DNA from: Actinopolymorpha singaporensis
Lineage (GTDB): Bacteria; Actinomycetota; Actinomycetes; Propionibacteriales; Actinopolymorphaceae
Assembly (NCBI RefSeq): GCF_900104745.1
Contig: NZ_LT629732.1
Coordinates: 3,583,981-3,647,980, forward strand
Length of the DNA stretch: 64,000 bases
Direction: 5' to 3'
Part shown: piece by piece, positions 55,273-63,253 of the stretch
Position numbering within the stretch: the first letter of the stretch is position 1
Layout of the letters: each line of letters opens with the position of its first letter
Notes under the pieces: generated by a model
Seen by the model: the letters and a program-made list of their open reading frames with translations, nothing else
What the model was told of the DNA's origin: nothing
Database searches by the model: none
Program-made: the position numbers and the translations under genes

Positions 55273-56490
55273 TCAGGCGGCAGCCTGTGCGGGCTCTCGC
55301 TGGGTCCCGGCGCCTGTCCACTCGTCGTTGACGTTGGTGTGGTTCACCGGCCGATGCCGCGACCGCATCCACATGACGGCTGAGAACGCCACGAGAGCCA
55401 GGAAGATGACGGCGGCGCCGGTGAGGCCGCCGAGCGCGTGGGCGAGGGCCCAGGTCAGGGCGCCGACGATGCCCGCGCACGGGATGGTGATCAGCCACGC
55501 GGTCACCATCCGTCCGGCGACGGACCAGCGCACCAACGCGCCCGGCCGGCCGAGCCCGGTGCCCAGCACCGAACCAGTGGCCACGTGCGTGGTCGACAGT
55601 GCGAAGCCGAGCTGGCTGGAGGTCAGGATGACCGCGGCCGACGCGCTCTCGGCGGCCATTCCCTGTGGCGAGGCGATCTCCACCAGGCCCTTGCCCAGAG
55701 TGCGGATGATCCGCCACCCGCCGAGGTAAGTACCGGCTGCGATGGTGAACGCGCAGGCAGCCTTCACCCAGAACGGAATGGTGCCCGGGTGGGTCCAGTG
55801 CCCGGACGCGATGAGCGCGAGCGTGATCACACCCATCGTCTTCTGCGCGTCGTTGGTTCCGTGGGCAAGCGACACCAGCGACGCGGTGCCGATCTGGCCC
55901 CAGCGGAAACCCGCCTCCTGGTAGCGGTGCGCGAGCCCCGCCGTGACGCGGTAGATCAACCACGTTCCGGCCGCGGCGACGACAGCGGCGATGACCGGCG
56001 ACATCACCGCCGGCAGGATGACCTTGCCGACAACGCCGTCCAGCTTCTGCCCGTCACCGACCCAGTTGACCCCGCCCCAGCCGAGCCCCGCGACCGCCGA
56101 GCCGATCAGGCCGCCGAACAACGCGTGCGAGGAACTGGAGGGTAGCCCCAGTAGCCAGGTCAGCAGGTTCCAGACGATGGCGCCGACCAGACCGGCGAGC
56201 ACGATCATCAGCAGGGCCCCGCCGCCGTCGGCGACGAGGTACTCCTTCGGTGTTCCGTCAGCGTTCTGGATCCGGATGACGGCGTTGGTCACGGTCAGCG
56301 CCACCTCGACGGACAGGAACGCTCCGACCAGATTCAGCACCCCGGACAACAGCACGGCGACCTTCGGCTTCAGTGCGCGTGTCGCGATCGACGTGGCCAT
56401 CGCGTTCGCGGTGTCGTGGAAGCCGTTGGTGAAGTCGAACCCCAGAGCGGTCACGACCACCAGGACAAGGATCAGCGACTCAGTGGACAC
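55273..56490 (-). CDS. pit: PiT-family inorganic phosphate transporter
   Basis: A 405-residue low-affinity phosphate/metal-phosphate symporter with about ten membrane segments. The PiT signature appears twice as expected from its internal duplication: GFDFTNGFHDTANAMATS near the N terminus and GTNDAQKTMGVI in the second half. GTG 56490 is preferred (GGTGGA about nine bases before); GTG 56505 is an alternative. No DUF47/PhoU-like gene precedes it. A PHO-box-like direct repeat lies 62 bp upstream, suggesting control by PhoP/RegX3. Confidence 0.92.
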   Translation of the reverse strand: MSTESLILVLVVVTALGFDFTNGFHDTANAMATSIATRALKPKVAVLLSGVLNLVGAFLSVEVALTVTNAVIRIQNADGTPKEYLVADGGGALLMIVLAGLVGAIVWNLLTWLLGLPSSSSHALFGGLIGSAVAGLGWGGVNWVGDGQKLDGVVGKVILPAVMSPVIAAVVAAAGTWLIYRVTAGLAHRYQEAGFRWGQIGTASLVSLAHGTNDAQKTMGVITLALIASGHWTHPGTIPFWVKAACAFTIAAGTYLGGWRIIRTLGKGLVEIASPQGMAAESASAAVILTSSQLGFALSTTHVATGSVLGTGLGRPGALVRWSVAGRMVTAWLITIPCAGIVGALTWALAHALGGLTGAAVIFLALVAFSAVMWMRSRHRPVNHTNVNDEWTGAGTQREPAQAAA

Positions 56491-56551
56491 CGTGCCAGAT
56501 TCCACCCGTGGCGCGCGAAGATCGAGGGTGCGCGGAGATCTGTCGGCAACT

Positions 56552-56573
56552 GTTCACCCGGCGTTCACCCAAG
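56552..56573. promoter_or_regulatory. PHO-box-like direct repeat upstream of pit
   Basis: GTTCACCCGGC followed at once by GTTCACCCAAG: two 11-bp direct repeat units with the GTTCACC core, the organisation of PhoP binding sites in Streptomyces and of related RegX3-type sites. It is 62 bp upstream of the pit start, read on the opposite strand to the gene. Confidence 0.65.
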
Positions 56574-56763
56574 CATCGGAGTGTTTCTGCACTGCCGGGA
56601 TCGGCATGGTTGGCTTGGGTCCGGCCTGTCGGGGGAGGGATGTTGATCGCGCCGAGCCGTGTGGTGCGCTCGATCGCAGTCTCGAGATCATCGGGGAATC
56701 GGTAGTCAAGGTGCGGTTGCGCCGGGTTCCGCGCCGGCCCCGACGCCCGGCAAGACCCCGGCC

Positions 56764-56797
56764 GTCAGGCCGTCCTTGACGTCAGGCCGTCCTTGAC
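56764..56797. repeat. 17-bp direct tandem repeat
   Basis: GTCAGGCCGTCCTTGAC occurs twice back to back without mismatch, followed by a partially inverted third element. It lies about 125 bp upstream of the esterase start. Confidence 0.7.
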
Positions 56798-56921
56798 GTC
56801 GGTCCGTCAAGGCTCAAGGTCGGTCCCGTCGAGGGCCGGGCCGGTACGTCCTGCGTCGTAGGCGCGGTGTCACCGTGACGCGGATGTGGATCAGCGCCGA
56901 CGTCTTCTAACGTCCATCGGC

Positions 56922-58577
56922 ATGAGACCTTCTCGCTTCGCCATGGCCAGAACTCTTTCTGTGGCGCTCGTGGCGCTCGTGGCGCTCGGGGCCGGAATCG
57001 CGGGCACCGCCACGTTTCCGGCCGCCCGAGCCGACGCGACGACCGGCCAGGCGGTGGTCAGGGTGGACTCCGGTCCGCTGCGCGGCGTGGTGACGGCTGA
57101 CCACCGCAGCTTCGCCGGTATCCCGTACGCGGCACCGCCGGTCGGCGCCCGGCGGTGGAGCGCACCACAACCAGTGACACGCTGGCGTCAGGTACGGGAC
57201 GCCACCCGTCCGGGCACCAGTTGCCCCCAACTCGGCCCCGGCGGATCCGTGGTCGGCGCGGAGGACTGCTTGTACCTGAACGTCACCACACCGACCGTTG
57301 GCGGATCGCGGCTGCCGGTGCTGGTCTGGTTGCCCGGCGGCGGTTTCGTGACAGGTTCGGGCAGCGACTACGACCCTACCCGTCTGGCAGTGACCGGCGG
57401 CCTGGTCGTGGTCACTGTCAACTACCGGCTCGGCGCGCTCGGGTTTCTGGATCATCCGGCACTCGAGCGCACCAGCTCGGACGCGGGCAACTACGGCCTG
57501 GCCGATCAGCGCGCCGCGCTGGGCTGGGTTCAACGCAACATCGCCCGGTTCGGTGGCGACCCCGCGAATGTCACCCTCGCCGGCCAGTCTGCCGGCGGGT
57601 ACAGCGTCTGCGCCCAGCTCACCTCTCCCGCCGCGGCAGGCCTGTTCCAGAAGGCGATCGTGCAGAGCGGACCCTGTGGCAACGCGCTGCTGACCCGGGC
57701 CACCGCGTTGTCGCGTGGCGCGCGTACGGCCGCTGAGCTCGGCTGCGCTGACCCGGCCACAGCGTCGGCGTGCCTGCGGGCGCTCCCGGTCAGTCGCCTT
57801 GTCGGGTTGGGCGCCGACCGGGTCTTCACCTCGACCGGCCGGATCGCGGACCTGCCGTGGGTGCCGGTCGCAGGAACGCCCGTGCTGCCGCGCCAGCCGC
57901 TGGAGGCGCTGCGGTCCGGGGCTGCGGCCCGGGTACCCCTGCTGATGGGTACCACCCGCGACGAGATGCGCCCGTTCGTGGCGTTGGATCACGACGCCCA
58001 CGGGCTGCCGGTCACCGCCGAAAGCTACCCGGCCGAACTGGCCGCTGCCTTCGGCGACCCCGCCGCGATCCAGGCGCGGTACCCGTCGGACGCGTACCCG
58101 AGTCCCGGTCTGGCGCTCGCGACAGCACTGACTGACTGGGGCGGCAAACTCGGCTCGTGCCCGTCCCTGGCGGCCGCCGACGCTGCTGTTGCCGGCATGC
58201 GTCACCCGGTACACGTCTACGAGTTCACCGAGGATGGCGGTGCGCGGATCGCCGGCTTCCCGCTGGGTGCTCCGCACGGAGCCGAACTGCCGTACCTGTT
58301 CGACGGCTCCTTCGACGGTCCAGGTAACCCTGAGTTGACACCCGCGCAGCAGCGGCTGGCACGGTGGATGATCGCGTACTGGGCGGCCTTCGCCGCGACC
58401 GGCGATCCCGACGGTGACCGCGACAACGCAATCGGCGGCGGCACTGGTCCGCGCTGGCCCGCATACCGCGGTGACGGGCGGGTACTGGCGCTGGCCTCCG
58501 GCCCGGACGGCACCGCCGTCGTCGACGCCGGCCAGGCGCACCACTGCCCCTTCTGGTGGTCGAAAGCCAACCCGTGA
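56922..58577 (+). CDS. Secreted type B carboxylesterase
   Basis: A 551-residue alpha/beta hydrolase of the carboxylesterase/acetylcholinesterase group. N-terminal signal peptide (ARTLSVALVALVALGAGIAG...ARA). Family motifs: FAGIPYAAPPVGARRW, EDCLYLNV, the oxyanion loop LPGGGFV, the nucleophile elbow GQSAGG, and His in GAPHGAELPYLF. It hydrolyses esters outside the cell; substrate unknown. ATG 56922 lacks a clear ribosome site; a start seven codons later (ATG in FAMART) is possible. Confidence 0.9.
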   Translation: MRPSRFAMARTLSVALVALVALGAGIAGTATFPAARADATTGQAVVRVDSGPLRGVVTADHRSFAGIPYAAPPVGARRWSAPQPVTRWRQVRDATRPGTSCPQLGPGGSVVGAEDCLYLNVTTPTVGGSRLPVLVWLPGGGFVTGSGSDYDPTRLAVTGGLVVVTVNYRLGALGFLDHPALERTSSDAGNYGLADQRAALGWVQRNIARFGGDPANVTLAGQSAGGYSVCAQLTSPAAAGLFQKAIVQSGPCGNALLTRATALSRGARTAAELGCADPATASACLRALPVSRLVGLGADRVFTSTGRIADLPWVPVAGTPVLPRQPLEALRSGAAARVPLLMGTTRDEMRPFVALDHDAHGLPVTAESYPAELAAAFGDPAAIQARYPSDAYPSPGLALATALTDWGGKLGSCPSLAAADAAVAGMRHPVHVYEFTEDGGARIAGFPLGAPHGAELPYLFDGSFDGPGNPELTPAQQRLARWMIAYWAAFAATGDPDGDRDNAIGGGTGPRWPAYRGDGRVLALASGPDGTAVVDAGQAHHCPFWWSKANP

Positions 58578-58750
58578 GGCCCGGTCGGTTGCCGGACGAC
58601 CGGCGACAGTTGGAAAGGCCGTCCGGCATCGAGGTTGGGGACGGGATGGGGAGGTTCTGCGAGCCGAACCGGTCGTACTGCAGGAGGCGTAGGGTGACTG
58701 CCTCCGGAGGGACGACGCGTGGCCGAGCGGGATATCGTCAGGCTGGACGC

Positions 58751-59623
58751 ATGCGTATAAGCATCAACATTGCCAACTTCACCTCCCCTGGTGGCCCAGG
58801 GGCCATCAGCTCGTCGCTCCTGGATTTGGCACATGCAGTCGACGAGTCCGGTCTGGACACGCTGTGGGTGGGCGACCACCTGATCCAGGCGAACCCGTAC
58901 GACACCACGGGCGAGGACATGCTGGAGGCCTACACCGTCCTGGGATTCCTGGCGGCCAGCACCAAACGTGTCCGCCTCGGCGTCATGGTCACGGCGGTGA
59001 CGTTCCGTCCTCCGAGCCTGCTGATCAAGGCAGTCACCAGTCTCGACGTCCTGTCAGGTGGCCGGGCGTGGTTCGGGATCGGCGCCGGCTACAACGAGGC
59101 CGAGGCGCGGGCGATGGGCCTGCCGCTGCCGCCCGCAGCGGAGCGGTTCGAGCGACTCGAGGAGACGTTGCGGCTTGCCCGGCACATGTGGTCGGGTGTG
59201 GAAACGCCATTCGAGGGCGTGCACTACCGGTTGGAGCGTCCCACGAATCGCCCGAACGCGTTGTCCCGTCCGCATCCTCCGATCTTGGTGGGAGGCGCAG
59301 GCGAGAAGAAGACGCTCCGTCTGGTGGCGACCTACGCCGATGCCTGCAACCTGTTCGATGTTCCAGGGCAGACGGAACTCCTGAAACGCAAGCTCGGCGT
59401 GCTCGCAGCGCATTGCCAGGCCGTGGGCCGTCCCGTCGGTGAGATCGAGAAAACAGTGAGCAGCCGCCTGAAGGCCGACGACACCCCGGCAGCAGTCGCC
59501 GAGCGCTGCGCGGCTTTCGCCGAGTTGGGAATCGATCATCTCGTCATGATCGTCGACGGAGCCTGGACCGTCGAAGACGTGGAACGCTTGGCCGCCGTAG
59601 CCCACCTCGCCGCCCACGCATAG
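58751..59623 (+). CDS. Luciferase-like (LLM class) flavin/F420 oxidoreductase
   Basis: A 290-residue TIM-barrel oxidoreductase of the bacterial-luciferase superfamily. Typical segments: GLDTLWVGDHL, STKRVRLGVMVTAVTFRPPSLLIKAVTSLDVLSGGRAWFGIGAGYNEAEARAMG in parts, and HPPILVGGAGEKKTLRLVATYAD. The pattern suggests an F420-dependent subgroup member, common in actinomycetes, but FMN use cannot be excluded. The start is ATG 58751, right before the first beta strand. Single gene ahead of hemC, 26 bp apart, so probably co-transcribed with it. Confidence 0.87.
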   Translation: MRISINIANFTSPGGPGAISSSLLDLAHAVDESGLDTLWVGDHLIQANPYDTTGEDMLEAYTVLGFLAASTKRVRLGVMVTAVTFRPPSLLIKAVTSLDVLSGGRAWFGIGAGYNEAEARAMGLPLPPAAERFERLEETLRLARHMWSGVETPFEGVHYRLERPTNRPNALSRPHPPILVGGAGEKKTLRLVATYADACNLFDVPGQTELLKRKLGVLAAHCQAVGRPVGEIEKTVSSRLKADDTPAAVAERCAAFAELGIDHLVMIVDGAWTVEDVERLAAVAHLAAHA

Positions 59624-59649
59624 CGCCCAAGTAACAGGAACTGATCGTC

Positions 59650-60612
59650 GTGACAACGTACCTGGTCGGTTCGCGAGCAAGCAACCTGGCCAAAGCCCAG
59701 GTCCGGGAATATCTCGGCTCGCTTCGCGAGCGATTTCCGGGCGTCACATTCACCCATCGAGTGATTCTCGAAAGTGGCGACAAGGACCGAAAATCGCGGC
59801 TCTCCGATGTCCCAGCGACCAACCGCGGTAGCGCGTTCAGCTCCGAGCAGGAGGCCGCCCTGAGCAGGGGAGACGTGGACGTCGTCGTCCACTCCCTGAA
59901 GGACCTGCCGACAGCAAGCCCACCAGGTCTGACCCTGCTGCCACCCCCCGGCCGCGAAGACGTACGCGACGCGTTGTGCGGTTCAACGCTTTCGGGTCTG
60001 CGGAACGGGGCCCGGGTGGGAACCGGCGCCCCTCGGCGAATCGCTCAGTTCCTTGCCGTTCGCCCGGACCTCGAACTCGTTCCGATCCGGGGAAACGTGC
60101 CACCTCGTCTGAAGAAGATCGAGGCCCTGGGCCTCGATGCGGTCGTCCTTGCCGTCGCAGGGCTTCGCCGCCTCGGGCTCGACGACGCAATCGGCGAACT
60201 GCTGCCCCTCGATCTCTTCCCGCCTTCGCCCGGACAGGGCGCGCTCGGCATTCAGGTCCGAGAAGACAGCACCGAACTCAGGGAGATCCTCTCCACCGTG
60301 GGCGACGAGGCTGTTCACGCCCAGGTGCGCGCGGAGAGGGCTCTGCTCGCCGAGTTGCATGGCGGGTGCAGCGTGCCCGTCGGCGCGTACGCGCAGACTG
60401 AGCCGGGCGGGTTCCTGTCGCTCTTCGCTCAGGTCACGTCGCCCGACGGCACTCGGCGGGTCTCAGGCACCCTGTCCGGCCCGGTCGGTGCTCCGGAGAC
60501 GCTCGGCGCCACTTTGGCCGAGGAGCTCATCGACCGGGGCGCACTGTCCATCCTCGACGGGTGCGACCGAAGGCACACCGCGGCTGGCTGTTCGAGACCG
60601 ACGAGATCCTGA
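59650..60612 (+). CDS. hemC: Divergent hydroxymethylbilane synthase (porphobilinogen deaminase)
   Basis: A 320-residue protein matching HemC over its full length; HemC joins four porphobilinogen units for tetrapyrroles. Catalytic Asp85 (HSLKDLP) and the dipyrromethane-anchoring Cys240 (HGGCSVPVGAYA) are present. Several usually strict stretches are changed: the KGLF...ELE loop reads RGSAFSSEQE, GTSSLRR reads GTGAPRR, and RGNVxTR reads RGNVPPR. No other haem genes adjoin; it follows a luciferase-like oxidoreductase by 26 bp. It may be a second copy serving a special pathway, or a diverged paralogue. GTG 59650. Confidence 0.85.
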   Translation: MTTYLVGSRASNLAKAQVREYLGSLRERFPGVTFTHRVILESGDKDRKSRLSDVPATNRGSAFSSEQEAALSRGDVDVVVHSLKDLPTASPPGLTLLPPPGREDVRDALCGSTLSGLRNGARVGTGAPRRIAQFLAVRPDLELVPIRGNVPPRLKKIEALGLDAVVLAVAGLRRLGLDDAIGELLPLDLFPPSPGQGALGIQVREDSTELREILSTVGDEAVHAQVRAERALLAELHGGCSVPVGAYAQTEPGGFLSLFAQVTSPDGTRRVSGTLSGPVGAPETLGATLAEELIDRGALSILDGCDRRHTAAGCSRPTRS

Positions 60613-60658
60613 TCGACGTCGCGCCTTGGCAGGTCCGCCGACCGCCGTGCCATGACGA

Positions 60659-61666
60659 TCAGTAGATCGGATCAGCGTGGACAACGAGTTTGGCTCGGAC
60701 CTGGACACGCTGCGCCGGCCGGTCGGGGTTGGTCAGACGGTCGAACAGGAGTTGGGCACCTGCCCTGCCCAACTCGTACGGGTTACTGTCGATCACGGTG
60801 ACTCCGAACTGGGCAGCGAGAGCGAAATTGTCGAAGCTGAGAAGCTCGGGCCGAAGCCTTGCGTAGGCCGGTGACTGGAGAACGCCGGTGCACAACCGGT
60901 TGTTGTCCACCATCAAGGCGTCAGGTCTTGTCTGGGACAGAATCTGCTCGATGGCCTCAGCGGCATCGGCCTCGGTCACCAGATCGTGCCTGATCATCGT
61001 CTGATCCGGCTTGATTCCCGCCTCTGCCAATGCGGCGAGATACCCGGCCCAGCGTTCACTGGCACCGCCGCCACTGCGCGGGTGGCCGACATAACCGATC
61101 GTACGGTGCCCACGGGCGATCAGTTGTGCGACGCCTGTCTTGGTACTGGCGAAGTTCGTGGTCGTAACCGAGTCAATGCGATCCTCCGCGCCGAGCGGAG
61201 GGGAGTCGACACAGACCACTGCGGGACTGTATGGCGCTCTGGTGCGGAGATAGCTCAGGTCTTCTCCACTGGGTGCGATGATCAGCCCGGCAACCCGATG
61301 CGCGAGGAACGAACGGATGGCGTTCCGCTCGGTCTCGGCACTGTACTGCGCGTCAGCGGTCAACACGAGGTGTCGGTGCTTGGCGGCGATCGAATCGATT
61401 CCCTTGAGCATCTGAGCGAAGAACGGGTTGGCAAAGTCGCCCAGCAGCACGCCGACGGACGTCATTGCCTGGGACTTTCTGCGCAGGCCGGCAGCGACGT
61501 CGTTCACCTGAACGCCAAGCCGATCAGCCTCGGCCTCCACCAGCTTCCGGGTGGCTTCAGCTACGTTCCGCTCCCCGCGGAGGGCACGGGACACCGTCTT
61601 GATACTCAACCCGGTCGCCAACGCCACGTCCTTCAGGCTCGGACGTGACCGAGCATCATCCGGCAT
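60659..61666 (-). CDS. LacI-family transcriptional regulator
   Basis: A 335-residue LacI/GalR regulator: HTH PSLKDVALATGLSIKTVSRALRG at residues about 9-31, hinge helix NDVAAGLRR, and an effector domain ending VQVRAKLVVHADPIY. The usual start lies 5-10 residues before the HTH, favouring ATG 61666 over GTG 61711. It is divergent from a secreted protein gene at 61932; two palindromes with a central CG lie between. Probable role: repressor of that gene and of itself in response to a sugar. Confidence 0.88.
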   Translation of the reverse strand: MPDDARSRPSLKDVALATGLSIKTVSRALRGERNVAEATRKLVEAEADRLGVQVNDVAAGLRRKSQAMTSVGVLLGDFANPFFAQMLKGIDSIAAKHRHLVLTADAQYSAETERNAIRSFLAHRVAGLIIAPSGEDLSYLRTRAPYSPAVVCVDSPPLGAEDRIDSVTTTNFASTKTGVAQLIARGHRTIGYVGHPRSGGGASERWAGYLAALAEAGIKPDQTMIRHDLVTEADAAEAIEQILSQTRPDALMVDNNRLCTGVLQSPAYARLRPELLSFDNFALAAQFGVTVIDSNPYELGRAGAQLLFDRLTNPDRPAQRVQVRAKLVVHADPIY

Positions 61667-61756
61667 GGCCTGCACGGGGATCCCGCCCCCAGCTCCGCCT
61701 CTCATGGGCACATCGTAGGCCCGACCACCGCAGGGATGTCATCGTTGACAGCCAAC

Positions 61757-61768
61757 GTCAACGTTGAC
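61757..61768. promoter_or_regulatory. LacI-type operator A
   Basis: GTCAACGTTGAC, a perfect 12-bp palindrome with a central CG, in the divergent region near the LacI gene. A further half site GTTGACA lies at 61744-61750. Confidence 0.6.
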
Positions 61769-61842
61769 ATGATCACGAGCATCCAGGCCGCGCACCAGAT
61801 CGCCTTCTTCGAGCAGTCGAGCGGGATCTGGCTGCGTCATCC

Positions 61843-61860
61843 AATGTCAACGGTGACATT
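61843..61860. promoter_or_regulatory. LacI-type operator B
   Basis: AATGTCAACGGTGACATT, an 18-bp inverted repeat with a single mismatched pair and a central CG. It shares the TGTCAACG half with operator A. The centres are 89 bp apart, so one repressor tetramer or two dimers could bridge them. It lies 72 bp before the secreted protein's ATG. Confidence 0.65.
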
Positions 61861-61931
61861 GATGACTCCAGGCATCCAAGGCGCAGCGGCGCAACTCGTG
61901 CGTGCGGTTGGGGTCGGAGGAGACACAGGCT

Positions 61932-63122
61932 ATGAACGCGTTCCCGCGAAGAGCACTAGGTGCCGCGCTGCTCGCCGGCGTTGCCGGGGTGGCCCTCGTC
62001 GTGCCACCCGCCGCGGCAGCCACCACATCCAACGACGCGGTGAAGCCCGACAGCGTGACCTCATGTGCCGGCCCTACCGGCCAGCGCAGTGGGACGCCCG
62101 TCGCGAACGAAGACGAGCAACTGACGCAGGCGTTCCGCGCGTTCGGCAACTCGGGTGGAGGGTGGTCCAACGGACGCGGATGGGCAGCTTCCGATGGCGT
62201 CTACTCCACTGAGCTGCCCGGCCATCGGATCGTGTGGTTGATGAACGACACCTTCCTTGGTCCGGTCAACGCCGACGAGAGCATGACCGATCCCGGCTTC
62301 ATCCATGGTTCGATCCTGACCGCCGACGACGACGGGAAGCCGACCAACACGATCACCGCAGGCACCCACGACGCGCCCGAATCGATCGCCTCGCCACCCG
62401 GCGCGGTCAACGGCGACCCGTGGTACTGGAACACCGACGGCATCGTCGATGGCGGCCTGTTGCGCGTCTTCCAAGCCAGAACCGGCCAGACCGACGATCC
62501 GCCGCCGTTCAACTTCGGCTGGCTCGGCACCGACATCGTCACGTACTCCGCCGACTTCAAGGTCGAGAAGGTCACTCACACCTACGGCAAGCCCGGGGGA
62601 GTGAACTGGGGCAACGAGCTCACCAGATGCGGCGGATACATCTACATCTACGGCGTCAAGGACAGTGCCATGCACGTCGCCCGGGCCAGAGTCGGCCACC
62701 TGATCGACAACGACTGGCAGTTCTGGACCGGCAGCGCCTGGTCCACCGATCCGGAATCCTCGACCGCTGTCACCGGTGACGTCGGCGCCTCCTACAGCGT
62801 CACTCCGATGAACGGTGAGTTCGTACTCACCACGACGTCGGCCAACATCTTCCTCGACCATCAGATCTACGTTGCCACTGCACCAACCCCGGTTGGGCCG
62901 TTCACCCACCGCACCGCGGTCTATACGGCACCCGAGGCACAAGTCGCCAACATCCTTGCGCCGTACAACGTCGCCGCCCACCCAGACATCAGCAAGCCAG
63001 GCGAGTTGATCATCTCCTACAACGTGAACAGCCTGGTCGGCGCCGACCTGCTGGCCAACGCCAACAACAACCGACCCCGCTTCGTCTCGATCAGATTTGA
63101 GCCAGACCGGTCAAACGGCTGA
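61932..63122 (+). CDS. Secreted beta-propeller-like protein (DUF5005/DUF4185-type)
   Basis: A 396-residue exported protein with signal peptide (RRALGAALLAGVAGVALVV...AAA). The opening of the mature part, GWAASDGVYSTELPGHRIVWLMNDTFLG, followed by GFIHGSILTADDDG and DPWYWNTDGIVDGG, resembles the five-bladed propellers of glycosidase-like DUF4185/DUF5005 proteins. Acidic residues in NDTF and TDG would be candidate catalytic or substrate-binding groups. GGAGGAGA lies upstream of ATG 61932. Preceded by two LacI-type operators; the LacI protein is divergent. Probably polysaccharide-related; enzymatic activity is not shown. Confidence 0.75.
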   Translation: MNAFPRRALGAALLAGVAGVALVVPPAAAATTSNDAVKPDSVTSCAGPTGQRSGTPVANEDEQLTQAFRAFGNSGGGWSNGRGWAASDGVYSTELPGHRIVWLMNDTFLGPVNADESMTDPGFIHGSILTADDDGKPTNTITAGTHDAPESIASPPGAVNGDPWYWNTDGIVDGGLLRVFQARTGQTDDPPPFNFGWLGTDIVTYSADFKVEKVTHTYGKPGGVNWGNELTRCGGYIYIYGVKDSAMHVARARVGHLIDNDWQFWTGSAWSTDPESSTAVTGDVGASYSVTPMNGEFVLTTTSANIFLDHQIYVATAPTPVGPFTHRTAVYTAPEAQVANILAPYNVAAHPDISKPGELIISYNVNSLVGADLLANANNNRPRFVSIRFEPDRSNG

Positions 63123-63253
63123 TAGGAGCAGGTCGAGCAGCCGCTGCAGCCCTGCGACGATTTGTCGAGCAGCCTGGCCGCTCGACCCACACTGCCGCAT
63201 GAACACCTCATCTCAGTATGCGAAAGAGTGACAGGCTGTCCCCGCCAGTTCAC

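Larger units (their letters stand above)
56491..56921. other. Divergent intergenic region with PHO box and direct repeat
   Basis: No convincing gene in about 430 bases between the transporter and the esterase. It contains the PHO-box-like repeat near the transporter and, at 56764-56797, two exact tandem copies of GTCAGGCCGTCCTTGAC. The final CCTTGAC can pair with GTCAAGG at 56806-56812 to form a hairpin. Confidence 0.5.
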
